Positions 8,294 to 17,899 are shown, counted from the stretch's first letter. The stretch is 64,000 nt of DNA from Bacteroides caecigallinarum (GCF_021531075.1 NZ_JADYTJ010000006.1:1-64000); one strand, 5' to 3'. Notes: generated by a model not told the origin, from the letters alone. A program made the numbers and translations.

Positions 8294-8342
8294 AAAGAAC
8301 AAACTTGCAAAGAACTGTTTCAGTCTTTCGGGTTTGTTCTTT
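8294..8342 (+). terminator. Stem-loop after the 30-aa gene (terminator or attenuator)
   Basis: AAAGAACAAAC (8294-8304) pairs with GTTTGTTCTTT (8332-8342). A small CTG/CAG hairpin lies in the 27-nt loop. The T tract is poor (TTTGTCTT), so termination may be partial, allowing some read-through into the RNase G gene 45 bp downstream. Confidence 0.55.
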
Positions 8343-8386
8343 GTCTTAATTAAGAATTTAAACAATTTCCATTAAACCAAGAAAAA

Positions 8387-9961
8387 GTGACAAGCGAATT
8401 AGTTGTTGACGTACAGCCCAAAGAGATTTCTATAGCCCTGCTGGAAGACAAGAATCTGGTAGAGTTTCAGAAAGAAGAAAGAAACCTTTCTTTCTCTGTC
8501 GGGAATATGTATGTGGGCAAAGTAAAAAAACTTATGCCCGGACTTAATGCATGCTTCGTGGATGTAGGCTTCGAGAAAGACGCATTCCTTCACTATCTTG
8601 ATTTGGGACCACAGTTTCATTCTTATCAAAAGTATCTAAAGCAAGTAATCAGTGACCGTAAGAAACTTTTTCCTATATCAAAGGCAAACTCTCTGCCGGA
8701 TATTGACAAAGACGGTTCAATATCAAATGTCCTCCAGCAAGGTCAGGAAGTAATTGTTCAGATAGTAAAAGAACCTATCTCTACAAAAGGTCCCCGCCTT
8801 ACATGCGAACTTTCATTTGCAGGAAGATATCTGGTACTCATTCCGTTCAACGACAAAGTTTCTGTTTCGCAGAAAATAAAATCGAGCGAAGAAAGGACAC
8901 GATTGAAGCAACTGCTTCAGAGCATCAAGCCAAAGAACTTCGGAATCATAGTAAGAACAGTAGCCGAAGGAAAAAGAGTGGCAGAACTGGATGCAGAGCT
9001 GAAAGTGTTGCTCAAACATTGGGAAGAAACAATAACTAAGGTGCAGTCCGCTACAAAACTGCCCACACTGGTATACGAGGAAACAAGCCGCACTGTTGCA
9101 ATGCTGCGCGACCTGTTCAATCCGTCATACGAAAATATTTATGTAAACGATGAAACCGTTTACAACGAAGTAAAAGACTATGTAGCCCTGATAGCTCCCG
9201 AACGCGGGAACATTGTAAAGCGCTACACCGGTCAGCTTCCCATTTTCGACAACTTTGCCATCACAAAGCAAATAAAATCATCATTCGGTAAGACTGTCTC
9301 ATACAAAAGCGGGGCTTACCTCATTATTGAACATACCGAAGCGCTTCACGTGGTAGATGTGAACAGCGGAAACCGCTCAAAGTCAGCCAACGGACAGGAA
9401 GCCAATGCCCTCGACGTAAATTTAGGTGCTGCCGACGAACTGGCACGCCAGCTCAGACTCAGGGATATGGGTGGTATAATAGTTGTCGATTTTATTGATA
9501 TGAACCTTGCCGAGAACCGTCAGAAACTATACGAACGCATGTGTCAGAACATGCAGAAGGACAGGGCAAAGCATAACATCCTGCCGTTGAGCAAATTCGG
9601 CCTTATGCAGATTACACGCCAAAGAGTTCGTCCTGCCATGGATGTAACTACCGACGAAGAATGTCCTGTATGTTTCGGTAAAGGTAAAATCAAACCTTCG
9701 ATACTTTTCACAGATTCTCTGGAAAGCAAACTGGACTATTTGGTCAACAAATTAAAAGTGAAAAAATTCACGTTGCATATACATCCGTACGTTGCTGCTT
9801 ACGTAAACCAAGGTATGGTTTCACTAAAGCGTAAATGGCAAATGAAATACGGATTTGGTATCAAAGTCATTCCTAATCAGAACCTTGCAATGCTGGAATA
9901 TAAATTCTATGATTCAAAAGGTGAAGAAATAGACATGAAGGAAGAGTTTGAAATCAAATAA
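8387..9961 (+). CDS. rng: Ribonuclease G/E
   Basis: A 524-aa endoribonuclease for rRNA maturation and mRNA decay. It has an N-terminal S1-type RNA-binding segment (GKVKKLMPGLNACFVDVGFEKDAFLH, given here only as positions 44-69), then the catalytic domain with HVVDVNSGNR (Asp324) and IIVVDFIDM (Asp368). Their 44-residue spacing matches the Mg-binding Asp pair of RNase E. CPVC at 426-429 is the zinc-link that joins subunits. The protein stops soon after, so it is RNase G-like, without the long scaffold tail of E. coli RNase E. The start is GTG, as the S1 region needs this N-terminus and no upstream ATG is in frame. Confidence 0.93.
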   Translation: MTSELVVDVQPKEISIALLEDKNLVEFQKEERNLSFSVGNMYVGKVKKLMPGLNACFVDVGFEKDAFLHYLDLGPQFHSYQKYLKQVISDRKKLFPISKANSLPDIDKDGSISNVLQQGQEVIVQIVKEPISTKGPRLTCELSFAGRYLVLIPFNDKVSVSQKIKSSEERTRLKQLLQSIKPKNFGIIVRTVAEGKRVAELDAELKVLLKHWEETITKVQSATKLPTLVYEETSRTVAMLRDLFNPSYENIYVNDETVYNEVKDYVALIAPERGNIVKRYTGQLPIFDNFAITKQIKSSFGKTVSYKSGAYLIIEHTEALHVVDVNSGNRSKSANGQEANALDVNLGAADELARQLRLRDMGGIIVVDFIDMNLAENRQKLYERMCQNMQKDRAKHNILPLSKFGLMQITRQRVRPAMDVTTDEECPVCFGKGKIKPSILFTDSLESKLDYLVNKLKVKKFTLHIHPYVAAYVNQGMVSLKRKWQMKYGFGIKVIPNQNLAMLEYKFYDSKGEEIDMKEEFEIK

Positions 9962-9983
9962 ATAAGCAAAAAGAAAGAAATAA

Positions 9984-10037
9984 AAGCTGCATGGCAGTCC
10001 TAAAACGAATAAAGGACTCCATGCAGCTTCTTTTTTT
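9984..10037 (+). terminator. Rho-independent terminator after rng
   Basis: AAGCTGCATGG (9984-9994) pairs with CCATGCAGCTT (10019-10029), with inner TCCT/AGGA pairing, and is followed by C and T7 (10031-10037). Confidence 0.85.
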
Positions 10038-10059
10038 AAATGGCATTATGATATAGATA

Positions 10060-10091
10060 TTTGCATCATCCAACTAAAAATGCCATCTTTG
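10060..10091 (+). promoter_or_regulatory. Promoter of the C1 peptidase gene
   Basis: TTTG at 10060-10063, 20 bp, then CATCTTTG at 10084-10091 (one mismatch to TAnnTTTG). The ATG is 31 bp downstream. Confidence 0.6.
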
Positions 10092-10122
10092 CAGCAGAAA
10101 TAAAAACAATAACCACAGACAC

Positions 10123-11496
10123 ATGAAAAAAACATTATTTACAGCTGCACTAGGAGCAATGGCTATCAGCGCCGGCGCACAACAAATCACAGAATCAGAC
10201 CTGAAGGATATACAATCATCATTCGTAATGGACGCATCAACTAAAGCACTTCAGAACATAATCACAAACGAATCTAACCTAAGAAAGCTCTCGCTCAACA
10301 GAGACATTCAGGGTGAAACTGACCATTACTTCAAATACAAAGTAGATGTGAAAGGTATCACAGACCAGCTACAGTCAGGAAGATGCTGGATGTTTACTTC
10401 TATGAACGTTCTCCGCCCTTCAATAATGAAGCAGTTCAACATTAAGGAATTCGATTTCTCACACAATTACAGCTATTTCTGGGATATGTTCGAAAAGAGT
10501 AACCTTTTCCTTGAAAATGCAATCGCTACAGCTTATCATGATATGTTGGAACGCGACGTTGAATTCTATTTCAGAACTCCTGTTGGCGACGGTGGTGTAT
10601 GGAACTTGTTCTATAATATCGCTGAAAAATACGGTGTAGTTCCTCAGACTGTTATGCCGGAAACTGCACACTCAAACAATACTACTCAGATGCGTTCTGT
10701 ACTTAACGAACGTCTGCGTACAGGTGGATATGAACTCCGTAATTTAGTGAATGGTAAAAAGAGCAAGAAAGAGATAGCAGAAGCAAAGAAAACTATATTG
10801 AAAGATGTTTACAGAATTCTTTCACTCTGTCTCGGAAACCCTCCTAGCCAGTTCGAATGGAGATATGAAACAGCCAATGGTGAAATAAAGACTCTGAAAA
10901 CTACTCCTAAAGAATTCTATAATATGATTAAACCGGAAAACTACAATCCGGAATCATACGTCATGATAATGAACGACCCTACTCGCGAATACTATAAGGT
11001 CTACGAGATAGCAAACTATCGTAACACTTACGAAGGTGTGAACTGGGTATATCTTAACTTGCCTAACGATGTCATTAAAAAAGCCGCTATTGCTTCTATC
11101 AAGGGTAACGAAGCTATGTACGCATCTGTAGACGTAGCGATGTACAATTCTGCAGACGGTGTATGCCACCCTGAAATGTTCGATTATTCTTCTCTTTTCG
11201 GAATAAAACTTGATATGGACAAGAAAGCAAGAATCCTTACAAGAGAAAGTGGTTCTGCTCACGCCATGTCTTTAAGAGCTGTTGACACTGACGAAAACGA
11301 CAAACCACTAAAATGGCAGTTTGAAAACAGCTGGGGTTCGTCTGCAGGTCATAACGGATTTATGACTTTCACAGATGAATGGTTCGATGAATATCTGTTC
11401 CGTATAGTGATAAACAAGAAATATCTTGACGAAAAATCCATTAAAGCTGCAAAACAGAAACCTATAGCACTTCCTGCTTGGGATTATATGTTCTAA
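10123..11496 (+). CDS. Secreted C1-family cysteine peptidase, aminopeptidase C / bleomycin hydrolase type
   Basis: 457 aa with a signal peptide (cleavage likely after AGA, residue 19), so it acts in the periplasm or beyond, unlike cytoplasmic PepC. The catalytic set is visible: Gln82 in ITDQLQSGRCW, nucleophile Cys88, His380 in SGSAHAM, and Asn402 in ENSWGSSAGHNGF. The papain-like order Q-C-H-N and the large insertion between Cys and His identify the bleomycin hydrolase branch. It trims peptides from the N-terminus, probably serving amino-acid acquisition. It is monocistronic, with its own promoter and a strong hairpin downstream. Confidence 0.93.
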   Translation: MKKTLFTAALGAMAISAGAQQITESDLKDIQSSFVMDASTKALQNIITNESNLRKLSLNRDIQGETDHYFKYKVDVKGITDQLQSGRCWMFTSMNVLRPSIMKQFNIKEFDFSHNYSYFWDMFEKSNLFLENAIATAYHDMLERDVEFYFRTPVGDGGVWNLFYNIAEKYGVVPQTVMPETAHSNNTTQMRSVLNERLRTGGYELRNLVNGKKSKKEIAEAKKTILKDVYRILSLCLGNPPSQFEWRYETANGEIKTLKTTPKEFYNMIKPENYNPESYVMIMNDPTREYYKVYEIANYRNTYEGVNWVYLNLPNDVIKKAAIASIKGNEAMYASVDVAMYNSADGVCHPEMFDYSSLFGIKLDMDKKARILTRESGSAHAMSLRAVDTDENDKPLKWQFENSWGSSAGHNGFMTFTDEWFDEYLFRIVINKKYLDEKSIKAAKQKPIALPAWDYMF

Positions 11497-11516
11497 GTTA
11501 TAGTTGACAAGGTATC

Positions 11517-11590
11517 AGTTACGAGTTGACAAGGTTTGGCTTCGCCGACCTTTGGTTCTGTCCGAATGGAAGCCTTGTCAACTCGTAACT
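11517..11590. repeat. Large inverted repeat (18-bp perfect arms) between converging genes
   Basis: AGTTACGAGTTGACAAGG (11517-11534) is perfectly complementary to CCTTGTCAACTCGTAACT (11573-11590). A third, partial copy of GTTGACAAGG precedes it at about 11503. The element fills the gap between the peptidase stop and the M23 stop and lacks a T run, so it may be a REP-like palindromic element that also stabilises or terminates both transcripts. Confidence 0.75.
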
Positions 11591-11591
11591 A

Positions 11592-12848
11592 TCACATACC
11601 CTGAAGTCTGTTCATAAGCGAGTCACGAAGAACTGTATAAGCAGCCATGTTCTGCTGGCTTACAGGTTTCTTAGGCTGAGACTTGATAGTAAGTGGATTA
11701 ATAGGCTTCCCATTTTCGAATACACGGAAGTCAAGATGCGGTCCGGTAGAAAGTCCAGTGGAACCTACATAACCTATCACTTCTTTCTGCTTTACAGAAG
11801 AACCGACTTTCAAACCTTTGGCGAAACGTGACAGATGCATATATGTAGTGACATATACACTGTTATGCTTGATTTTCACATAGTTTCCTCCCCCATTCGC
11901 CTGATAGCCTTTGGCAATGACCTTTCCACTACCTATAGCATAAACCGGAGTTCCAGTAGGAGCAGCATAGTCCACTCCATGATGCGCACGGTAGCGTTTC
12001 AGCACCGGATGATAACGGCTGTTAGTAAAGCGTGACGAGATACGGTAGAAATCAAGCGGAGCCTTCAGAAAAGCTCCCTCAAGGCTGTTTCCCTTTTCAT
12101 TATAGTACAGTTCCTCTCCATCCTGAGTAAACGGAATAGCATAATACGTACTGTCCGAAGCGCGGAACGATGCTGCAAGTACATGAAAGTTCTGCAACGC
12201 ATTTCCGTCAACATATTCCTGCTCGTATATCACACGGAATTCATCTTCCTTCTGAAGTCCGAAAAAGTCTATTGTCCATCCGAATATATGTGAAAGTACA
12301 ATCGCAAGCTGCGGCGAAGTATTACAGTCTTGCATAGCCACCCATAATGAAGACTCTATCTTTCCCTTTGCCTCCTTGGTTCTCCATTCCACAGGATTCA
12401 TTCCGCGCGTAACTTTATATTCACCTCTCAAATCGAAAACCACATACGATTTCGGATCTTCCTCATAGACAAAAAACTTTGGAGCGGCAAGACTGTCCTT
12501 CGAAGTAAACATGGCATATGCCCTTCCACTTCGTATCTTCCTAACATCAAAAACTCCTTCTGTCTTAAGATTGAGGTCATGAATATTCTGTGCACTCAGT
12601 CCATGATCTGATAATATGAACGACAGGTTCTGGTTGGGTTTCACTATGCCGTACTTCACATTATATTTATCTACAGGGATACCATATTTATAAGTGATTT
12701 CTTCAACCTCGGCAGAATCTGTCACTTCTACTTCATCAAGCGACTGCTCTTCACCCTCTATCGAACGATAGTTGTTTACTGTCAAGACTGCTACAAGCAC
12801 TACTGCTACAGCCACCAGAGCCAATATTATTTTTTTCTGTTTATTCAT
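11592..12848 (-). CDS. Membrane-anchored M23 metallopeptidase (murein endopeptidase)
   Basis: 418 aa. An uncleaved N-terminal transmembrane anchor (residues 6-25) places the rest in the periplasm. A LysM/OapA-like region occupies residues 55-270 and the M23 domain residues 290-390. HHGVD gives zinc ligands His289 and Asp293; YMHLS provides His338. The usual HxH motif reads HLD (His371, Asp373), so the third zinc ligand is Asp instead of His. I recall this variant in other Bacteroidetes homologues. The expected role is cutting peptidoglycan cross-links. Its start overlaps the nitroreductase stop by 8 bp. Confidence 0.88.
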   Translation of the reverse strand: MNKQKKIILALVAVAVVLVAVLTVNNYRSIEGEEQSLDEVEVTDSAEVEEITYKYGIPVDKYNVKYGIVKPNQNLSFILSDHGLSAQNIHDLNLKTEGVFDVRKIRSGRAYAMFTSKDSLAAPKFFVYEEDPKSYVVFDLRGEYKVTRGMNPVEWRTKEAKGKIESSLWVAMQDCNTSPQLAIVLSHIFGWTIDFFGLQKEDEFRVIYEQEYVDGNALQNFHVLAASFRASDSTYYAIPFTQDGEELYYNEKGNSLEGAFLKAPLDFYRISSRFTNSRYHPVLKRYRAHHGVDYAAPTGTPVYAIGSGKVIAKGYQANGGGNYVKIKHNSVYVTTYMHLSRFAKGLKVGSSVKQKEVIGYVGSTGLSTGPHLDFRVFENGKPINPLTIKSQPKKPVSQQNMAAYTVLRDSLMNRLQGM

Positions 12849-13374
12849 ATTTGTTCCAACTACTCATTGTATCAATGTCTTTTCTTATCTTATTTCTCGT
12901 TTCTCCGTCTGGATAGCCCAGTGTTATCAGAAGCGGAACTCTTCTGCTTCCAATGCCAAGCAGTTTCTTCACCTTCTTCTCATCGAACCATCCGAGGATA
13001 CATGTTCCCAACCCAAGTTCTGCGGCCTGAAGACAAAAATTCTCCACTGCAATGCCCACATCAAGAAGAGAATACTCCTTATCCTTGATTACACTGCCTA
13101 TGCGTGCCGTAAAGTTCATCTTTTCTAACACAACAGCCACAATTACCGGACACTGGACAGCAAACTTGTTCATTCCCATACCTGCAGCAGCAGACGCCAT
13201 CTCAGGAAGTAATTGCGAATCGTCAACTACAACAAACTTCCAGGGCTGACTGTTGCATGCCGACGGAGCCAGCCTTGCAGCTTCTATGCATTTAACAATC
13301 ATGTCTCTATCTACAGGGGTGTTCTTATACTTTCTGTCACTCTGGCGTTTCTTTACTAAATCTAAAAAATCCAT
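12841..13374 (-). CDS. Nitroreductase-family flavoprotein
   Basis: 177 aa with the nitroreductase fold: RQSDRKYKNTPV at the N-terminus binds the FMN phosphate, APSACNSQPWKFVVV is the classic NxQPW segment, and GLGTCILGWF lies near the isoalloxazine. The protein reduces an unknown substrate with NAD(P)H. It is not BluB-like: BluB is longer and carries a lid that is absent here. It overlaps the downstream M23 gene by 8 bp and lies 18 bp after the pseudouridine synthase gene. Confidence 0.88.
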   Translation of the reverse strand: MDFLDLVKKRQSDRKYKNTPVDRDMIVKCIEAARLAPSACNSQPWKFVVVDDSQLLPEMASAAAGMGMNKFAVQCPVIVAVVLEKMNFTARIGSVIKDKEYSLLDVGIAVENFCLQAAELGLGTCILGWFDEKKVKKLLGIGSRRVPLLITLGYPDGETRNKIRKDIDTMSSWNKYE

Positions 13375-13392
13375 ATATTATCATTTTAATTA

Positions 13393-15027
13393 TTACAACG
13401 TAAATGGACATGGAGAAACTATCTCTATATCCTTATCCGATATCGGGTGTCTAAATACCAGTCTTGATGCATGAAGACACAGTCGTGAGGCAGACTCAGG
13501 ATTGCCATAAAGTTCGTCTCCAGATATAGGACAGTTCAATCCCGATACATGAGCCGAATGTACACGCAACTGGTGTGTACGCCCGGTGTGAGGCTTAAAA
13601 ATGACTTTTGCCCGTCCATTCTTCACACATTCCACCTTATATTCTGTTATTGCCGGCTTGCCATTCTCAAAATCAACCATTTGCCGCGGCCTGTCAAGAG
13701 GATTCAGGCATATAGGCAAATCTATGATTCCACATTCCTGCAACGGAACGCCATCCAAAATGGCTATATATTCCTTAGAGATACTTCTTGTCTCGAAAAG
13801 AGACTGCAATCTGGCATGAACATCCTTATCTTTAGCTGCAAGAAGTATTCCAGATGTAGCCATATCAAGACGATGGACAACCAAAGGCCCTGTAGCATCG
13901 GGATACATCAGTCTTAATCTCTGCTGTATAGAATCCAAATCATTCTTTCCTGGAACAGAAAGCATACCAGACGGTTTCTCTACCGCCACTATCCATTCAT
14001 CCTCATACAGAATATTAAGCGGAGTATCTTTAAACAAATCTTCTGCCAACGGATTAGGTTCCACATCAAGCCCTACGAGCATGTGTTTCAGAATAGGTTC
14101 ACATTTACCTTTGCAAGAAGGATAGAAATAGCCGTCGTGACGAATCTCATCTTTGGGCGACATTCCACACCAGAATTCTCCCATAGCCAAAGGCTGCAAA
14201 CCATGCAGATAGGCATACTGCAGGAGTTTAGGCAAAGCGCACTCCCCTGCTCCTGCCGGCGGCAATCCCTGAGGGGTATCTTTGAATATCTCGCATAAAT
14301 CTTTGCGTTCACCCTTTGCGTTAAGCATATTAAATTGCCTGAACAGCCACAATTGCAATGCAGCCGAACGAGTCTTTCTCTCTTGCTTCAACAGCAATAT
14401 CTCTGTTTCAAAACCTTTCACCCGCTGCCCTACTTCATTCAGTCTTTCCTTCCACGAGTTTTCCAGTCTCTTGTATTCAGCCTTTTGGAACTGACTCTCA
14501 CGAATCATGGCATCCAGTTCTTCAGGCGAAAGATTGCCATCAGCACGTTTTTCGTCTCTCTCCTTTTTGCTCTTCTTCAGTTCCTCCTTGGCCAATGCCA
14601 AAGAAGAAGATGACTGGAGCTTTGTTTCTTCCAGCTCTTTCTTTGCCAAAATATAAGAATCACTCTTCGATATATCGCAGATACGCCTGTTCAAGGCTGA
14701 TATTTCCGCTTCCTCTTTTCTGAAATAGCCGTCAGGATTCAGCAGGTCATATACTGGTGGAACGAAGAAATCGTGCATATTGCTGCCGGCGAGATTTCCC
14801 GAGAAGGCAGCCAGATAACCGATACTTCCGTCCGCAGTCCTTACTATCAGTACGCCAAACATCTTGCCTTTACCGATTTCATCCTGCCATTCTTGGCGAG
14901 TAGATAAATAAGACCGAACCTCACCCGCTGCAATTCGTGTCAGCGGATGAGGTGTATAATGAAAAGGGAATGTAAATTTCTCCGGTAGAGAAACTCCCTC
15001 TATATTCTGTTTGAAAAAATGAATCAC
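13393..15027 (-). CDS. RluA-family RNA pseudouridine synthase with long N-terminal extension
   Basis: 544 aa. The C-terminal 210 residues hold the catalytic domain: HRLDMATSG (385-393) with catalytic Asp388, and PHTGRTHQLRVH. The N-terminal 330 residues are not part of minimal RluA. They contain a charged coiled coil (about 105-220), a conserved PPAGAGECALPKLLQYA segment (256-272), and two CxxxC-like cysteines near 305-309. This layout is typical of a Bacteroidetes/proteobacterial subgroup whose RNA target I cannot state. Confidence 0.9.
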   Translation of the reverse strand: MIHFFKQNIEGVSLPEKFTFPFHYTPHPLTRIAAGEVRSYLSTRQEWQDEIGKGKMFGVLIVRTADGSIGYLAAFSGNLAGSNMHDFFVPPVYDLLNPDGYFRKEEAEISALNRRICDISKSDSYILAKKELEETKLQSSSSLALAKEELKKSKKERDEKRADGNLSPEELDAMIRESQFQKAEYKRLENSWKERLNEVGQRVKGFETEILLLKQERKTRSAALQLWLFRQFNMLNAKGERKDLCEIFKDTPQGLPPAGAGECALPKLLQYAYLHGLQPLAMGEFWCGMSPKDEIRHDGYFYPSCKGKCEPILKHMLVGLDVEPNPLAEDLFKDTPLNILYEDEWIVAVEKPSGMLSVPGKNDLDSIQQRLRLMYPDATGPLVVHRLDMATSGILLAAKDKDVHARLQSLFETRSISKEYIAILDGVPLQECGIIDLPICLNPLDRPRQMVDFENGKPAITEYKVECVKNGRAKVIFKPHTGRTHQLRVHSAHVSGLNCPISGDELYGNPESASRLCLHASRLVFRHPISDKDIEIVSPCPFTL

Positions 15028-15062
15028 TTCTATCTATCCTCCAAATTCAAACAAATGGTGAA

Positions 15063-16307
15063 TTATAAATTATTAATCCAATTGGCAATATCCTTCAAAA
15101 CTTCTTCGGAGCAGGTTTCTTCTATATTATAGTAATCTACCGCAGTCTCAGGCTTACAATGCTGAAACAGGTGATTAAGTCCCGGATATTCCTTTATAAG
15201 GTTCTTTGCATTCTTATCATTCAAAAGCCGTCTGATATTACCCAAATTACTTTCCGAAATAACCTGGGCATCATAGCTGCCGTTTATTGCCATTACCGGT
15301 ATGGTTATCTGCTTCAAATCACTCTCAGGATTGTAATCAACAAAGAACTGCAACCATGGTTTCTGTTGCTGCATGGACATTTCCTTTCTTACAGTATTCA
15401 CACTGACATTAGCCGGAATCCCCTTCAACTTCAACAAAGCATTCTGCTGTTCTGCCAACAGAGTATCGCCATTAATTCCCGGACCAGCCATACTTACTAT
15501 AAAATCCGGTTTCTTATCTGCTGCAAGCATAAAAGCTATCATTCCGCCTTCACTATGACCAAGAACTCCAACTTTTCCGAATTTTCCACTTTTCCTAAGC
15601 CATTGCAAACCGCAATCCGCATCCTCGGCAAAATCCTCGGAAGTAGCATTCTTTACATCACCACCGACCGACTTTCCTGTTCCCCTGTCATCGTACCGCA
15701 AAGAAGCTATACCGCATTTGGCAAGATAATCAGCTATCACGAGAAACGGCTTATGCCCAAAGACCTCTTCATCGCGGTTCTGCGAGCCACTGCCGGTAAC
15801 CATTATTACCACAGGCACTTTCTTATTCGGATTGTAGCCTACTGGATATGTCAGCGTTCCTGACAGTTTTGCATTAGCGTTCAAATTACTGAAAGTAACC
15901 TCTTCTGTACCATAGATATACGTCAAAGTCGGTTCCTGAGGTCTGTTAGGTTTATTTACTTCTCCCGGTCTAAGTTCAAGCGGGAAAGACATACCGAACT
16001 GATTGAATTTTCCTTTAATTGCTCCATCAATAAGCTTTCCGTTATAAGTCATGTTTATAGCAGCCACGCTTAACGAGACGGAATCCTCTGTCAAAGTCTG
16101 AAGATTAACAGGAATGCCGACAGTGCTTTGCGCCGGAACATCCATCTTACACGATGGCTTGCCGTCTTCTTCATGCTGAAAATGAAAAACGATTTCCAGT
16201 TTCTGATTTGCCGCCATCAGCAAACCTTTCCATGTCCCATTTATCACCTGAGCGTATGACACAGATACAGCAGACATAAGCAACGCAAATAGAATAGTCT
16301 TTTTCAT
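15063..16307 (-). CDS. Secreted alpha/beta hydrolase
   Basis: 414 aa with a signal peptide (cleaved near AQ, residue 20). Residues 20-115 form a beta-rich lipocalin-like domain (INGTWKGLL), common before this hydrolase class in Bacteroidetes. The hydrolase core has the oxyanion region MVTGSGSQNRDE, the nucleophile elbow GHSEGG with Ser252, DDRGTGKS, and a C-terminal GLNHLFQ with the catalytic His. It resembles esterases/peptidases of the YqjL/dienelactone type; the substrate is unknown. Confidence 0.85.
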   Translation of the reverse strand: MKKTILFALLMSAVSVSYAQVINGTWKGLLMAANQKLEIVFHFQHEEDGKPSCKMDVPAQSTVGIPVNLQTLTEDSVSLSVAAINMTYNGKLIDGAIKGKFNQFGMSFPLELRPGEVNKPNRPQEPTLTYIYGTEEVTFSNLNANAKLSGTLTYPVGYNPNKKVPVVIMVTGSGSQNRDEEVFGHKPFLVIADYLAKCGIASLRYDDRGTGKSVGGDVKNATSEDFAEDADCGLQWLRKSGKFGKVGVLGHSEGGMIAFMLAADKKPDFIVSMAGPGINGDTLLAEQQNALLKLKGIPANVSVNTVRKEMSMQQQKPWLQFFVDYNPESDLKQITIPVMAINGSYDAQVISESNLGNIRRLLNDKNAKNLIKEYPGLNHLFQHCKPETAVDYYNIEETCSEEVLKDIANWINNL

Positions 16308-16352
16308 TATAGAAATTCAATTTTACAGGTTTACCATAATCAAGATTAAAGC

Positions 16353-17177
16353 TTAGAACATTTCTCTCTGACGACAGAAACATCCGGCAAATTTCTCGTC
16401 CACATTTTCTATAGGCTGACGGAAAAGTCCATAGACAGAAGAGCCGGAACCGGACATTGAAGCATACACAGCACCGAGGTCGTACATCTTGTCCTTAATG
16501 GCAGCAATCTCAGGATACAGCGCAAAGACACTATCCTCAAAATCGTTTACCATCACGTCTTTCCACTTCTCCACGGGCATCTTGATTATTTCTTTAAGGG
16601 ACAATTCAGGTCTGTGAGGCTTGATTTTCGAAAAAGCGTCACGCGTTGACACGAAAATATCCGGCTTCACCAATACTATATAGTAATCAGCCAACGAAAG
16701 TTTGACAGGCTCGAATATATTACCTATTCCGGTTGCAAATACAGGCTCATTGCGCACAAAGAAAGCACAGTCAGCACCAAGTTTTGCCGCATATTCTTCC
16801 ATTTTCTCCAGACTCAGTCCCAAAGCGAATTTCTGATTGAGCATCTTAATCATAAAGGCACAATCGGAAGAACCGCCTCCAAGGCCTGCCCCACTCGGTA
16901 TATGCTTGAAAAGATGAATATCGACAGGAGCAAGATTGAAATCCTGTTTCAGGAGTTTATAAGCCTTGACCACAAGATTGTCATCCGGATTGCAATCAAG
17001 AGCATTACCCTTCATACTGATTTTATAATCAACACCCTCCTCTTCCAATGGTTTTACTTCAAGGGCATCCTGAAGATTGATAGGGAAAAACACTGTTTCA
17101 AGGTTATGATATCCGTCCGGGCGTTTTTCGACTATATTCAAGCCCAGATTTATTTTGGCATTTGGAAATGTTATCAT
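16353..17177 (-). CDS. ispE: 4-diphosphocytidyl-2-C-methyl-D-erythritol kinase
   Basis: Phosphorylates CDP-methylerythritol in the non-mevalonate isoprenoid pathway. 274 aa, GHMP kinase fold: [12 protein letters not shown] with catalytic Lys8, the ATP loop [12 protein letters not shown] (94-105), Asp136 in LGADCAFF, and the third motif [12 protein letters not shown]. Length and motifs are normal for IspE. It is separated from its neighbours by about 46 bp on each side, so it is probably within the same minus-strand run but may have its own promoter. Confidence 0.96.
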   Translation of the reverse strand: MITFPNAKINLGLNIVEKRPDGYHNLETVFFPINLQDALEVKPLEEEGVDYKISMKGNALDCNPDDNLVVKAYKLLKQDFNLAPVDIHLFKHIPSGAGLGGGSSDCAFMIKMLNQKFALGLSLEKMEEYAAKLGADCAFFVRNEPVFATGIGNIFEPVKLSLADYYIVLVKPDIFVSTRDAFSKIKPHRPELSLKEIIKMPVEKWKDVMVNDFEDSVFALYPEIAAIKDKMYDLGAVYASMSGSGSSVYGLFRQPIENVDEKFAGCFCRQREMF

Positions 17178-17223
17178 TGTCGTAGAATTTATAATTTCTT
17201 CAAATATAGCACTTATGTTTTAA

Positions 17224-17700
17224 TTATTTGTTCCTGATAGCAAAAATATAATAGACCATTATTGAAAGCAACATTGCCGTTACAGATATTCCTATAGCAG
17301 GATTTGCCCAAGGATAATTGATGGACAATGCGTTGAAGACAAGCATCAGACAGATAAGAATATTTACAATTCTCATCAACCGAAGTGCCATTATGTATTG
17401 CTTTACAATATTCTGCCGGGATATTCTCACCGGGAAACGTATATATTCCACCGGAGTGTAAGGACATGTAAATACCAGTAGACAGACAAGAAGATTTACC
17501 AGGAAACCTGCCAGCATATCATTGTTCTCAAAGCCATCTTTCACCACAAAATATATACATCCAGCTATTACCATCAGTGCCGAAATCACCTCAAACACCC
17601 TGTCAATCAAAGAAGGATGATATTTGATATTTATATCCTGATCTTGAGCAGAATATGGCCCAAGGTTTATATTAAAGAAATGTATTCTAATCTTTTTCAT
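17224..17700 (-). CDS. Uncharacterised membrane protein (4 TM)
   Basis: 158 aa with four predicted hydrophobic segments (about 35-55, 62-80, 105-125, 130-152). No conserved catalytic motif is visible. It overlaps the ribbon-helix-helix gene by 14 bp, so the two are translationally linked. I cannot assign a function; it may be an accessory of the SPFH protein encoded two genes upstream. Confidence 0.7.
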   Translation of the reverse strand: MKKIRIHFFNINLGPYSAQDQDINIKYHPSLIDRVFEVISALMVIAGCIYFVVKDGFENNDMLAGFLVNLLVCLLVFTCPYTPVEYIRFPVRISRQNIVKQYIMALRLMRIVNILICLMLVFNALSINYPWANPAIGISVTAMLLSIMVYYIFAIRNK

Positions 17701-17887
17701 CGTCTGTCACCATTTCTTTTCGTGTTTTCTTCAGTCGGCCACTTTTTCGTAAAGCCTCGTTGATTATCCACTGAAGCTGACCGTTGGTACTGCGGAATTC
17801 ATCTGCAGCCCATTGCTCAATGGCTTCCATAGTTTCAGAATCAACACGAAGCACAAAACTCTTTATAGAACTTTCCTTCTTGGCCAT
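17687..17887 (-). CDS. Small ribbon-helix-helix (Arc-like) protein
   Basis: 66 aa. SFVLRVDSETMEAIEQWAADE matches a ribbon-helix-helix dimerisation/DNA-binding strand and helix (shown here by positions 10-30), followed by FRSTNGQLQWIINEALRKSG. Such Arc-like proteins bind DNA as dimers. It sits between two small membrane protein genes downstream of an SPFH gene. I recall the same neighbourhood in other Bacteroides genomes; whether it represses this operon is not shown. Confidence 0.82.
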   Translation of the reverse strand: MAKKESSIKSFVLRVDSETMEAIEQWAADEFRSTNGQLQWIINEALRKSGRLKKTRKEMVTDDEKD

Positions 17888-17899
17888 TGTAAAAATATA

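Noticed and set aside
12841-13374. BluB (dimethylbenzimidazole synthase) as part of the B12 pathway
   Set aside because: The protein is a short nitroreductase without the BluB lid region, lies outside the locus and in another operon; the same applies to 57000-57524.
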